Part shown: piece by piece, positions 46,901 to 55,962 of the stretch
How positions within the stretch are numbered: position 1 is the first letter of the stretch
How the letters are laid out: every line of letters starts with the position of its first letter
Notes under the pieces: generated by a model
What the model saw: only the letters and a program-made list of their open reading frames with translations
Database searches by the model: none
Told to the model about the DNA's origin: nothing
Translations under genes and position numbers: made by a program
Origin: Phoronis australis
Lineage: Eukaryota; Phoronida; Phoronidae
NCBI GenBank assembly: GCA_002633005.1
Contig: NMRA01000001.1
Location: 3,290,997-3,354,996, forward strand
Reading direction: 5' to 3'
Length of the DNA stretch: 64,000 bases

Positions 46901-48674
46901 GTTTGGCTGAGCACTGCTGGGCTCAGAAGGATCTTTAGTGAACTTGATCCTGTTACCTGCGGAACCCTGCGACAGCAATAAAGTACATGACTTAATACAG
47001 TTACCACTTTGAACTTAGTGTAGAAATAGCAGGTTTCCCGAGGAGTTATGTCACCACATCCTTGATCACCATGGCTACAGAAAACAAAATGTGAAAACTT
47101 GGAAACTTTGTAAAACAATAAGGCATTGTACACACCATGTACAATATCAGATAAACCAAATATATACTGTTTCCAGAAATCTCTATGGATGCACATGATT
47201 GGGACACAGATGGACACCAATCCTCATACTTTATTTCAGCTTAGGGTCCCTAGTAAATTCCGTTTCATTTTTGTTTTCTAGAGTAAGCATTGCTGTTCAT
47301 GTTTTATCATAAATAATCTTTTACAAGACTTTTTCTTAAAGTTTATTCAGTTCTAAATGTTCAGGCAACAATGGTAGAAGAAAATAATTTTGCTGAGTTG
47401 AAAAAATTTTAACCCCCTTATTTTCACCCACCACCCAAGAAAAACAATGTGAAAATACTTAGTTCTGCACATGGACAGGGGTCCTGGGTTCCTCTACTCC
47501 AATAAAACATTGACAGTTGAGTGATGCCCTGAATATAAATGTAATCCCTGTTTAAATTTCCTCTCCCAAGTTTTTTCTTTGCACACAGCTCCTAGATCTA
47601 TACCAAACTGCACCAAGTCCTGACAAAAACTTACGAAAGAGAATTTGCACAAATTCTTTTGTACAAAAGTGATCATTGTTGTTCATTCACGCAAGGTTTT
47701 GACTGATAACCTGATAACAATGCATCCTGATATGTAAACAACTGGATGCAAACAAAGCAATCAATCATGTTTGCTTAAGTCTATATATCTATAGGAGTAA
47801 AACAGTGCTATCTACGAATTCTTGGGGGTTACACTTGTGTCGTGATCTCTGACATAGCTAACCAAGACCAGCTTTCATAGAGCTAGCCACGCCAAGAGAG
47901 GGCAGCACAGATGGGGGCTAGTTTCTCTTAGTAAAGAACTAGAACTCCTGATCAGAAAGCCACAAACAACTGATACAATAATATTGACTTAAAATAAAAA
48001 ATCCATTGTATTGTGTTCAGTTCAATTGTACTCTAGTCACGTTCATGACATGTCTAGGACAGGTGATCCATGCATATCATGCCATACTCAGCCCAAGCCC
48101 AGGACAATGTCAAGAAGACTCAGGACTGACCTACAAAGTAAATGTGCTAGTAATATCCTCAGTTGTAAATGGAAGACATTTAAGTTTGTAAAAATGTTTA
48201 TCAATAAGGAAATGCCAAAAGGATAGCGTCTTTTAGACAGTGCTGTCGTCTTCACCGAGCCAGAACCGCGACTATGTTCGAGTTCCCTTTCATAAGTGTC
48301 GGTGGTGACGCCTGTTGGCTGCGCCAATGTTTTAACAGGTGTTCGTGTCATTTAGGGTGAGGAAAAAAACACTTTAATTTCAACGCTGTAACTAGTTCTT
48401 TAAACAAACCATACTTTCGGCTTACCTTCGCGATAAGAGTTCCATTTACAACCAACTTGATGCCCGGCTTGAATCGAACTTCAACGCCCGGTTCGATAGT
48501 CAGTTTTGCCCCCTTCGCCACCTCAATGTCTTTCGTAATTACAAACGGACTGCCGGACAGTCGAAAGGTTTTGTCTTCTCTGTATATTCCACCGTTTTCG
48601 GCTCGTGAACTCCATGTCGCCGATAAAATGAATAAGCACACGCAAAACGTCTTTAAATGTCCACAACCAGCCAT
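24851..48674 (-). CDS. bark: Bark beetle/Anakonda-type triple-repeat junction protein, complete
   Basis: Type I membrane protein of 2,926 residues. Exons 5' to 3' (plus coordinates): 48426-48674, 46782-46966, 46080-46279, 44446-44610, 43827-43997, 43172-43401 (or its copy 42386-42615), 40215-40442, 38971-39040, 37701-37814, 35777-37185, 34805-35045, 33564-34301, 30794-33301, 29104-29782, 28288-28469, 27720-27814, 26721-26928, 24851-25959. All junctions are GT-AG with matching phase and the sum is 8,781 nt. Order: signal peptide (1-25), cap 1, SRCR1 (about 104-230), beta-helix interrupted by a CUB-like domain (about 398-499), cap 2, SRCR2 (979-1087), beta-helix, cap 3, SRCR3 (about 1797-1913), beta-helix, C-type-lectin-like domain (2457-2557), membrane span (about 2569-2593), tail. 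In Drosophila the family (Bark/Anakonda) is needed for tricellular junctions; the same role here is inferred. The C-terminus ETEI fits a class I PDZ ligand. Confidence 0.95.
26721..27814 (-). CDS. bark: bark exons 16-17: C-type-lectin-like domain
   Basis: Exons 27720-27814 and 26721-26928 encode CRPGWARYENRCYLLF, EAVEACA and CSVVRNERYFEEECTMNLPF-ICEH, a C-type-lectin fold signature. The calcium and sugar motifs EPN/QPD and WND are not present, so classical sugar binding is unlikely. Confidence 0.88.
28288..29782 (-). CDS. bark: bark exons 14-15: end of beta-helix 3
   Basis: Exon 29104-29782 holds N-rich coils (NQGGAIMYMNVGEANP, NNYIFKNKGGVLIQTY, NFSNNVVVNNTGAHI). Exon 28288-28469 holds the terminal motif RNWWGQSEWW, then GKIYDRTNDWEYLVPVDFKP. 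The closing NWWG matches the end of beta-helix 2. Confidence 0.92.
30794..34301 (-). CDS. bark: bark exons 12-13: beta-helix 2, cap 3, SRCR3, start of beta-helix 3
   Basis: Exon 33564-34301 starts GIRMTATAAKASLKHVTIE. Exon 30794-33301 (2,508 nt, the largest) continues the helix to LNWWGTSTQSTIRERIFDF, followed by cap 3 (YEVESDVTVLPGVTLVIEPK, then FRPNIGILVLGNMI), SRCR3 (RLVGGDYPNEGFLQLL, AEVFCTDLGM, CSGTETSIEQC, FVFIRCGE) and new coils. A region after IGVKIDGTPTFVLTK (including YFIEFYPDQGNTRYRLTVMI) looks like an inserted beta-sandwich and not helix coils. Long plus-strand open frames here are antisense shadows. Confidence 0.93.
34805..35045 (-). CDS. bark: bark exon 11: remainder of SRCR domain 2
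   Basis: Phase 0 in, phase 1 out. GWTIQDAAIVCQSFGM, LSNVDCSDIDVDITQC and DANVKC complete the SRCR begun in exon 10 (VEVMVDSQWGTIC). Confidence 0.92.
35777..37814 (-). CDS. bark: bark exons 9-10: rest of beta-helix 1, cap 2, start of SRCR2
   Basis: Exons 37701-37814 and 35777-37185 encode many N-rich coils (GDVIINNTVVMYNHNAG, RRVVNNTMVKHNFGYGMF). They finish with NYNFFG, in the position where the other helices have NWWG, and then the second cap (YRVDSDIHILDQRKF, LYFDNSIGMLVQGKLV). The exon ends within SRCR2 at WGTICSL. Confidence 0.92.
38847..38945. repeat. Short imperfect tandem repeat beside bark exon 8
   Basis: Three imperfect units carry agcctataagcagtataa, cctggtaacctataaacaac and cctggtaacctataaacagt. 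They lie in the intron directly downstream of the exon 8 donor. Confidence 0.7.
38971..40442 (-). CDS. bark: bark exons 7-8: CUB-like domain
   Basis: Exon 40215-40442 (76 codons, phase 0 both ends) and exon 38971-39040 encode EFRAPSGQVITLHVLLMDIS, GYLEVYDIG, LLANLTIVNG, GNIMSVRFNW and CMKFTLEVTAG, a CUB pattern. With the Cys at the end of exon 6 the domain is complete. It interrupts the first beta-helix, which resumes in exon 9. Confidence 0.82.
40443..42385 (-). other. bark: bark intron between exon 7 and exon 6 copies
   Basis: No coding exon is needed here, since phases match across it, and none is seen. The sequence is AT-rich without a recognisable element. Confidence 0.45.
42386..42615 (-). 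CDS. bark: bark exon 6, duplicate copy
   Basis: This copy of exon 6 lies inside the left unit of the 785-bp direct repeat. It has intact splice sites and an intact frame, and the predicted peptide is essentially the same apart from the second codon of the listed frame (Val versus Ile). It is probably a second contig end or allele and not a real second exon; see the direct repeat entry. Confidence 0.6.
43172..43401 (-). CDS. bark: bark exon 6, transcription-upstream copy
   Basis: A 230-nt exon, phase 1 in and phase 0 out, encoding beta-helix coil sequence (LGRVFITNSVIEHNGGDGV) and the first Cys of the CUB-like domain (TSPCSQ). An almost identical copy lies at 42386-42615. Only one can be used: joining both would enter the second in the wrong phase and hit TAG within five codons. 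Confidence 0.85.
43827..44610 (-). CDS. bark: bark exons 4-5: end of SRCR1 and first beta-helix coils
   Basis: Exon 44446-44610 (phase 1 in, 1 out) carries the last SRCR1 cysteine and the start of the helix (GGLVINVSMSKMEYIDIG). Exon 43827-43997 continues with GMNFSEINGTLRMDDVYISH, a coil-like repeat. It ends in phase 1, which exactly accepts the next exon, giving HNRGHG. Confidence 0.9.
44373..44392. repeat. CAATA microsatellite
   Basis: About four consecutive CAATA units (acaatacaatacaatacaat) in a bark intron. Confidence 0.8.
44611..48425 (-). other. bark: bark 5' introns
   Basis: Introns 44611-46079, 46280-46781 and 46967-48425. The splice phases close without further exons. A short CAATA microsatellite lies just outside, at 44373-44392 in the intron after exon 4. 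Nothing else is recognised. Confidence 0.45.
46080..46966 (-). CDS. bark: bark exons 2-3: SRCR domain 1
   Basis: Exons 46782-46966 and 46080-46279, completed by the start of exon 44446-44610, encode an SRCR domain: RLVAGLNNSNVLEGRLQ, then WRSVCTDFK, WTQEDSNVVCHHLGF, CNGTETDMFNCPG, and VYIRCED. Cysteine spacing is typical of the family. Confidence 0.92.
48426..48674 (-). CDS. bark: bark exon 1: signal peptide and first beta-helix cap
   Basis: The ATG at 48674 is followed by a hydrophobic leader, MAGCGHLKTFCVCLFILSAT, with likely cleavage near SRA-EN at residue 25. Next is the cap motif (ITKDIEVAKGAKLTIEPGVE, then RFKPGIKLVVNGTLIAK), which recurs before SRCR2 and SRCR3. The exon ends in phase 0 at the donor GTAAGC. 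Confidence 0.93.
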
Positions 48675-49499
48675 GATGGATTCAAACGGTGATGATCAAT
48701 TTTGTCTAGTTGACCATTCACATCATATTAAAAGGAATCAAGGTCACAGTTCCTCTAATGCCTTTGGTGTAGCTCCCAATACTCTCTAGTTACCCCCAGG
48801 TGGTCTTTAGTGACAGCAAACCACGGTTATGACGAGAAAAGTTCCAAAATTTGTCATCAACGGTCATAGTGCACCTGTAGTCACGTGACCCTGTTGTGTA
48901 TTACAGGTAAGCAAAGTAGGTCAAACGACCACACAGTTATTTTTAGTGCATGTTTCCAGTCACGGTCCAGACAGTATGTCGACTTCAGTCAAAATTAAAA
49001 ATGGATTTTACATAAAACGTATCCAACACTACAAATTTAATCTTTTAAGAGAGAGCCCCGGCCGTAAAGATTCGTATTTTCATTCTGCCCTCAAGTGAAA
49101 GAGTGTCGGACGTGGGAGAGAGATGACTCATCGTTGATCAGTCAACTGCATAGTTGAAATGACAGGTACTAAAATATGACATGACCTGAACGAATATGAT
49201 GACCGTTCGGCGGAGTCAGGAAGACCGTGGAACTGAGGTCATAGTCAATGAGCCTCAGTGGACATCCACATTTTGGGGGCGGAATAAAATTTTTATTCTC
49301 AATTTCATGCGATGACATGAGTCAGTCATTCAACAATAAGCCACACGGTTCAGGGCGTTGGCGAAAACTCGATGACACTGAGGTATAGCAGCGACACACG
49401 TCCCGTTCCTAAGTGATGGTCTCGTACAGTTAAAGTTCAGATCCGTCCACGCAAACTTGTAAAGCATGAATGGCAAGTTAAGTCTGTAATCTCGATGCC

Positions 49500-51350
49500 T
49501 TAACCCTTGGCGGCATTCCTGTTTTTTGAAAAACTCAAAAACTGCAAAGTCCCATTATTCAATTTCAGTAAACAACAATCACAACGAAGAAGATTTATCA
49601 AGCTACAGACCACTTTCAATACTTGCCGCTTCTCACTGACATTTTTCGAAACATTTGTACACGAAAAATTAATGTTCTCACGGTTCAGTTTAGTCACCCG
49701 TGAGTACACCATTTTCGTCAGTGCCATAAGCACACCACTCCGGACTACTTGCGTCTAGAGCTTACACTTAGACAAAGATATCAAAGTACACATTTCGACA
49801 AAAAGCCACTCTAACAATTTTCTTGACTTATCGAAAGCCTTTAACACTGTTGATGGTATGTAAAGTACAAGAATTAGCCAATACGGCATTTAAAAAAATC
49901 GAGTTAACTGATTTATTAGCTCCAGTCTGGCGGAAACTAATGTTTTAATGTATCATGTTTTGCCACTTATTTCCTCTTCCTCTTATGTTACTAATTTATA
50001 AAAATATCTAGAAAACCTTAGATTTCAATTCCAAGCCAGAAGAAAGCCCTAGAACTTTGTGTTTTCTCAGTAATCTAACATTAATTGGGTCACATAATAA
50101 TGAGCCAACCTTAGAAAAAAGAAAGGAACATTAAATCAAACCAAAACAACGGTATCAATAACAAAATCAACTTTTGTTTGATATAAATGTTAAAAATGAA
50201 GTTTCAAAAGCGCGGACCAGAGTACAGTTTTCTAAATCATCATTTCATTTTCGTTTTAAACAACTTTTGATTTTTTTACGAAAATCATATAAGTTCTATT
50301 TTTGATAGCTCCTTCTGCAAAAATGGAAATTTTAAGAACAAGTTCTAGCAGCATTTTGGAGAACAGTGCACAAAGCATATTATTTCAAAGTTTCATATGA
50401 ACTTCAATGAGATTTGATGTTCCAAAATTAGCCAAATTTGTACATTTTTCCAGGGTCCTCGGTACATAACCTTAACGATGTTGTGTGCTAATGTACCCCG
50501 GCGACACGTCTGATTGCCTCGGTCCAAAGAAAATATCCGAATTCATTAACGACCAGATATCTTTCCTCAACGACTGGCTATTTGTCAGTTGAAATACAAA
50601 ATTCTTCAAAATCTTGCATATCCTTTTTCAACCCACTCACAATAACATTTTACAGTACAAGCATGCCGCAAATCTACATGAACATCAAGAACCATTTCTG
50701 TTTTCTTTGTACTATTTTGAGACTCCACCTTGTCTTCGAACAAACATTTAGGTACAAAAATAATGAACAATAAAATAGTCAAGTCATGTGGAGCTCTTTC
50801 TTGCATAAAATGTTGTTCACTACAGTGTATCCTATTTTTACTTTACAATCCACTTATCCTAACACTTGACTGATTTGGTTACCACCTGGGGTTTCAATAA
50901 GTGCCGTCGCCTCAAAGTACTACAGTGGAAAGAAATCAGGCATATACATGTAGGTAATTCCCAAATTTACGTACACACTGGAACGCTTTTTAAAGAGCTT
51001 CTTTATCTCGAGGATCTAGATACTGTCTCGTTCGTTATAAATCACCCAATAAAATTTTACCTCATTACTTCAATGACTTAACGTTGCCTATCGCGCAAAT
51101 GAACCCAAGAACAATCCAAATACCAGCGCACCCAAATGTCCTTACTTTCCATCACTCGCCCTATCATTTCCAGTCCTGAAGACAATACCAAAAGTCCACT
51201 CCAAGCTCATGGTCCTCTCCTCATCAACGAACATTACATACCTTGGATCATTTTGTCTGAAATCACATTTCATTCCCCTACTTTTTTCTCAACTGCCACA
51301 AAATACATCATTGAAACACAGAAAATCCCACCATTTCACACTGCTCTGTA
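49500..51350 (+). mobile_element. Decayed non-LTR retrotransposon (LINE) reverse transcriptase relic
   Basis: Fragments in order and on one strand recall a LINE ORF2: LSSYRPLSILAAS near 49592-49630 (usual NYRPISLL region), LDLSKAFNTVD at 49822-49854 (RT block with the first catalytic Asp), YPGDT at 50494 where YADDT is expected, then ISEFINDQISFLNDW. YVHTGTLFKELLYLEDLD at 50968-51015 matches the C-terminal region of Jockey/CR1-like elements. Frames are broken by stops and shifts and the catalytic YADD is altered, so the copy is dead. The ends are not defined. Confidence 0.75.
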
Positions 51351-54300
51351 CGTTATTAGAACAAGTGATATTGATGTCATTTTCTTTATATTCTGACGTG
51401 TGTTTAAGCTAACTGCTCTACAACGTATATACACGTTTTGGTAATTAATGCCCTGTCTTCAAGCATTATGTTTGTGATTTTGTTCTTTTCTTACAATCTG
51501 TATTATAGTACACATTATTCAGTATTATATTGTAATATTTTAGCTAATTTTGTACATGATACATGTAAGATATAACAATGTTAAGTTTATGTTTTAATAT
51601 TTTAAGGTGGCTCGTGGTGGCTTTATAAGTCTTCCAAGGAGTCTCCTAAAACTACGGTATTCAACTGTCTCTATTCTACATGTAATTTATGATATTCAAA
51701 TAAATGTCTCTCTCGTGATCGCTTGTTGTCCATGACCACAAAAAGAATTGTGTTACACGAGGATAAAACACTATTTTGTAGGTTAATTTTGATTTATGAG
51801 TTAATTCTGTATCCATAGTAACCGTAATCAAAGCAGACAGTTTGACAGTGTACGTCATACATGAATATTATTTAGGTCTGATTGATAAGATTTCACTGAC
51901 ACATTTTTCATGTCACTGAACATGGACGTGACGGGCCGGTGTACGATCTAACGTTGGGACACAGCTCAGGAGAACTGAGCGATTTATAACGTTTGTGCAT
52001 TGAAGTAGACAGATCATAAAATCATCATTAAGGCAGTCATGAAACATTTGCTTTCTGCTCCCATGCTTTTGCGCGTTCTTCAGGTCTTGCTTAGTGCTAG
52101 TGTCTGGAGTCTACGGAAAGCAGCCCATGTCTAAGACCTTGTCCCCCACTCAAATTCCTGGATCCGTCTCTGGGCACGCAATGTAACTGACCTGGGAACC
52201 CGTCATCATGTCAATAACATAGCTGCATAATACATACATCTTTACAAAATGTTTAATACAAATTCCTGTCATCGAAAAGTTCAAGCCATTAGAAATCACA
52301 TTTGTGTGTCGGCAATGATAATCCGTACCTAAATTAATAAACATAGCTGGACTTTTTCATTATTTTGTAAAATATGTGAAAACGCGTCCAAGCTGTATCT
52401 GACAGGTCTTTACTAATAAAAATGCATGCACACTCGGTAATTTGGTATCTAATTTTATCAAGGCCATTTTAACAGTTGGACTCCTGGCAAAGAAATTCTC
52501 TTGGGGTCTTACAAAAACATCTGTTATGATAACAACAAAAGAAAATCGTGAAAATGATCGATAAAAAGAAAATTGACATGCCCATTTATTCAGTGTTAAA
52601 AACCGGGCGATCGCCGCACAAATAAAAAAGTTCATGTTAAATCAACGTTTCGTATATTCAGACCAGGTCAATTTTGAAGTTGCTTGTCACGGCAGGTTAA
52701 TTTCAGTTATCAACTTGAATGCAGTATGGGCTGTCAAGGAGTAACTATGGCCCCGGGCAGCAGGGGAAGCGTCAAATATATCGAGAATCCCATGCCATAA
52801 AATAACCGATCGAATTTCAGTAGTCAGTTTAGAATGAGCAGTGACCTTACTAATGATATGGAGCGACTACAAGTTGCTACAATGAAATATCTGACGTGCG
52901 CCGGCCGCCGGTGGCCGCAATCTGTCCTGCAGCCTGATCGACTGAGAACCCTGGGACCTGCTCAGTCATTATTACTTGAACATTGTCGAACACTATTTTG
53001 CTGATCGAATTCATGGATCTGCGACTGCATAATTGTGTTCTTTAATTGGCCCACACATATCCTACCACATCTAGGCCTAAGCGGTGCCAACTGGTGGAAG
53101 GTGTCCAAGACTGGTGATAAGGATTATAGTTGTCTACATAGGCTGATTTGAGTGTTGTGTTGAAGTCTTATCAGCGTTAGTCAATATCTACGATTTACAC
53201 ACCTTTATAGGCATGACTACACGTAATTTTAACACTGTGGGCTGATTTTCATTGGCCTGCTACTAGACAGAAAATGAATTTACGGACTGGGTAGACAGAC
53301 GACATCCCAACCCGACTTGTCCACGTGATCTTACATGATCCGGACGACAAAGCCGCGTTGTTTACCGTCCACATGTACAATAGAACGGGAGCTGGGAAAG
53401 GAATGCGCATGTGCCTTGGAGCAAAGAGAGTTTGACCTAGATTGAGAGGTTGGCTATTCCCAGGTGGGCTGAGGGCCTGTCTTACTCTGTTACTCTCCTG
53501 CTTTGAAATCAAAGCTTGCCAGCTTTGTCAGAGTACTTTCGTAAGGATCTGGATTTAGACGTGTACAACTACAGGTACGCAAGTGTGACGAGTCATTTGT
53601 GAACGTGACCCTGTGTCAAATTTGGCTGACACTATAACTGTTATACAATGTATTCTTTGTGCGTTAGCCATTAACTTACAGGTAAACAGAGGTCAACGCG
53701 GGCTCTCTAAGTTCAGTTTGATTTTAGCCATAAGCCTAGCTATCGCAAACAACGTTTAATATCCATTACTAGAGAAAGGCTTCAAACGAGAATGGTTTCG
53801 GCCAACACTTATCCCGAGTTTTGAGGACGTCGTAATCTGATTCTAGGATTTAGGGCTATTTGCCAGCTCGGCATGTAGGCCTACAGGTACGGATTTTACA
53901 ACCGGGGTTTTCAGTGCTAACTTCAATATTCGTAACACCTCGGTAGGCATACTCCGAAACCGATAATTTGAAATGTATGCAGTAAAAACTGTGTATCACT
54001 TTGGTTCTATCTCCGACACCGAGTTTGATTTCTAATCATCCTCAAATGACCGTCTGTCAAATCATACGTCATTTCTTCAGAACAATGTTGCCCTGGCGAG
54101 TCACCCATTAATTAACGGTATTTTAGGGTGCAGTGCCTGTACCAACGTATCAGAAGTTGGCATCCGGGACCTTCATCTATGACATATGCATAGTCATCAG
54201 TGTTTTTCATTTTTTGTAATTGGAAAACTAGAGACTGCAAAAATTCATTGTGGGTTATTCTTCTTTTGAATTATGTTGGGTGAAGTATACTCAGGGTTGA

Positions 54301-54666
54301 AAAAGGGTACTTAAAAACGTAAAACCAAACACTGGTAGTCTGCTCAAATATAACCACGACCCCCAGCATTTTTCTCAATGTACAAATAAGAGTGGTTGGC
54401 TTAATACTATGAGCATAATTTATATGGGACGTTTTGCTGAATGAGATAAAAAAGGAGAATTGACATGATCGTTGTCATAGTTACAAATTTTAAACATGGC
54501 ACTCAATTTCAACGAATATGTTCACCATTTAAAACTCTGGTGCAGTCGTATTGTATCGGTTTTTGCGCGAGTTCTAGGCTCTTGTCTCCGCAGACATACA
54601 GGGCCACAGAAGTACTACGTTCCTCATAATTTATTATTCAACATGCGCGCACCCAGGGGGGGGGGG

Positions 54667-54667
54667 N
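54667..54667. other. Single N at a G homopolymer
   Basis: A run of about eleven G at 54656-54666 ends in one N. It marks an unresolved base or small gap 224 bp before the start codon of the tail-only gene. Confidence 0.9.
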
Positions 54668-54890
54668 AAAACGTGACAAAAAGTCCATTGAAAAGGCACA
54701 GACACAGTTTTTGTTAGTCCTCCCGCTTTTTTGTCAGCAAAAGGTTCACATCGCCGGAAATTCGAGCACCCCATATTAAAGGCTGGGTGCGCGCATGTTC
54801 TATATCAGTTTATTTTATACGTTTGGGGGTAGTGCAGTTCAGTTTCATAGAAGTGAGTTCGGTTTTATTTCAGAGACCAACACAAACAAG

Positions 54891-55787
54891 ATGGCAGAAA
54901 TAGACATGAAACTTATTTATATCATAGCCGGATGCGTTGGTGCAGGAGCTTTTCTGGTAATCCTCATTTGCGTGTGCTTCTGCTTGTATAAAAGGAAGAG
55001 ACGACGAGACAAAGAGCTTGGATTGTACACCAACTATCAACGTTCATCGCTGCGTTCAAACCACTCGCGGACCAGCCGTTCCAGTAGAGATACGCTAGAC
55101 GACTTGGACGACGTTGGATCAGGAACCCGGCATAACATTGTGAAGAACGCTGCCCGTCCTCCGACGCTGTCCGTCACAGACGGTTCCAGTTCCTCCGGAG
55201 ACGGGGCGCAACAATCGACCAATCGAGTGCCGGAGACGAGGACCGTACCTAATCCTCATAAAACACAGCAAAGATCTGTTAGCGAAAGTGACGGACAACC
55301 AAGGAAATACGGTGCATTGAAGGTTATATCGAAGTTGAAAGGGAGCAGGGAATCTTTGGATACGTTTTCCTCCATTACTTGTACGTCAGAGAAACCTCGT
55401 AGTTCCATGGCTAGTGCCGGTAGACAATCGTCGATCGAGGAGCTCTCCTCGATGCTGGATAAACCGCAGTATGCCAATGTTAAAGACAGTATTCAGCTCA
55501 AACCATCCACATTCTACACGCCACCTGACCGACTCAAGGGTTTGGCAATACCCGATGAAGTTCCCACGGCAGCAACATACGCCCCTGTAGGGAGCAATGG
55601 AGAGGACAGGACCCATTTGCCCAACCCCAAAATGACAATACCACCGAGGCCTCCAAAGATAGGTCAGAAGGCAGCACCGTCTCAATCGAACCGTAATGAA
55701 GGACACGTGGGCCAAGTAGAAACGGACATTGACGACTATAGTCCAAAAAGTCAAATTAAACAGAATCTGATGGTGACTAATTTGTGA
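54891..55787 (+). CDS. Membrane-anchored Bark-tail-only paralogue
   Basis: A 298-residue protein from ATG at 54891 (MAEIDMK) to TGA at 55785. A membrane span follows at once (LIYIIAGCVGAGAFLVILIC), then KRKRRRDK and a Ser/Arg juxtamembrane region (RSSLRSNHSRTSRSSRDTLD) like that of Bark. Residues 178-217 (QSSIEELSS, YANVKDSI, KPSTFYTPPDRLKG) are nearly identical to the Bark tail at 25959-24851. The tail ends TDIDDYSPKS and then MVTNL, a class I PDZ pattern as in Bark. The frame is open from an earlier ATG at 54795, and an acceptor (atttcag at 54867-54873) in phase 1, the same phase as the bark span exon, sits 17 nt before the chosen start. So the exon may be spliced to unseen upstream sequence. 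With no signal peptide it would insert as a signal anchor. Function unknown. Confidence 0.82.
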   Translation: MAEIDMKLIYIIAGCVGAGAFLVILICVCFCLYKRKRRRDKELGLYTNYQRSSLRSNHSRTSRSSRDTLDDLDDVGSGTRHNIVKNAARPPTLSVTDGSSSSGDGAQQSTNRVPETRTVPNPHKTQQRSVSESDGQPRKYGALKVISKLKGSRESLDTFSSITCTSEKPRSSMASAGRQSSIEELSSMLDKPQYANVKDSIQLKPSTFYTPPDRLKGLAIPDEVPTAATYAPVGSNGEDRTHLPNPKMTIPPRPPKIGQKAAPSQSNRNEGHVGQVETDIDDYSPKSQIKQNLMVTNL

Positions 55788-55956
55788 GTGGCGCAATAAT
55801 AGCTGGTTAAAGAGAAGTGCTTTGAATGGAAACAGAACACTTTGACAGAAAGGTTTTTTAATGATTAATATATTGGTTATATTTTTAACTATATACAAAC
55901 AATTTATACTTTGTCATGATCTCTTATTTTTTACATGAAGATCTGTGACTATTTAC

Positions 55957-55962
55957 ATTAAA
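55957..55962 (+). terminator. Candidate variant polyadenylation signal (ATTAAA) of the tail-only gene
   Basis: ATTAAA lies about 170 bp after the stop codon. An exact AATAAA occurs later at 57990-57995 on the same strand, inside the convergent region with ETAA1. Confidence 0.35.

Larger units (their letters stand above)
48675..54873. other. Intergenic region between divergent bark and its tail-only paralogue
   Basis: The region holds the bark 5' flank on the left, a LINE relic at 49500-51350, and the 5' flank of the tail-only gene on the right. A good splice donor context (ctacag, then gtacgc) at 53575 could end a non-coding first exon of the tail-only gene. I found no ectodomain-like exon (SRCR, coil repeat or lectin) on the plus strand. 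Confidence 0.45.

Noticed and set aside
52039-52134. Signal-peptide-like short frame (MKHLLSAPMLLRVLQVLL) upstream of the tail-only gene
   Set aside because: It stops after about 31 codons and has no strong splice donor in a phase that would join 54874.
53505-53574. Possible first exon ending ctacag before gtacgc
   Set aside because: The donor context is good, but there is no ATG in the open frame, so it can only be proposed as an untranslated exon.
55386-55898. Minus-strand 170-aa open frame over the tail-only gene
   Set aside because: It is antisense to the frame that is conserved with the Bark tail.
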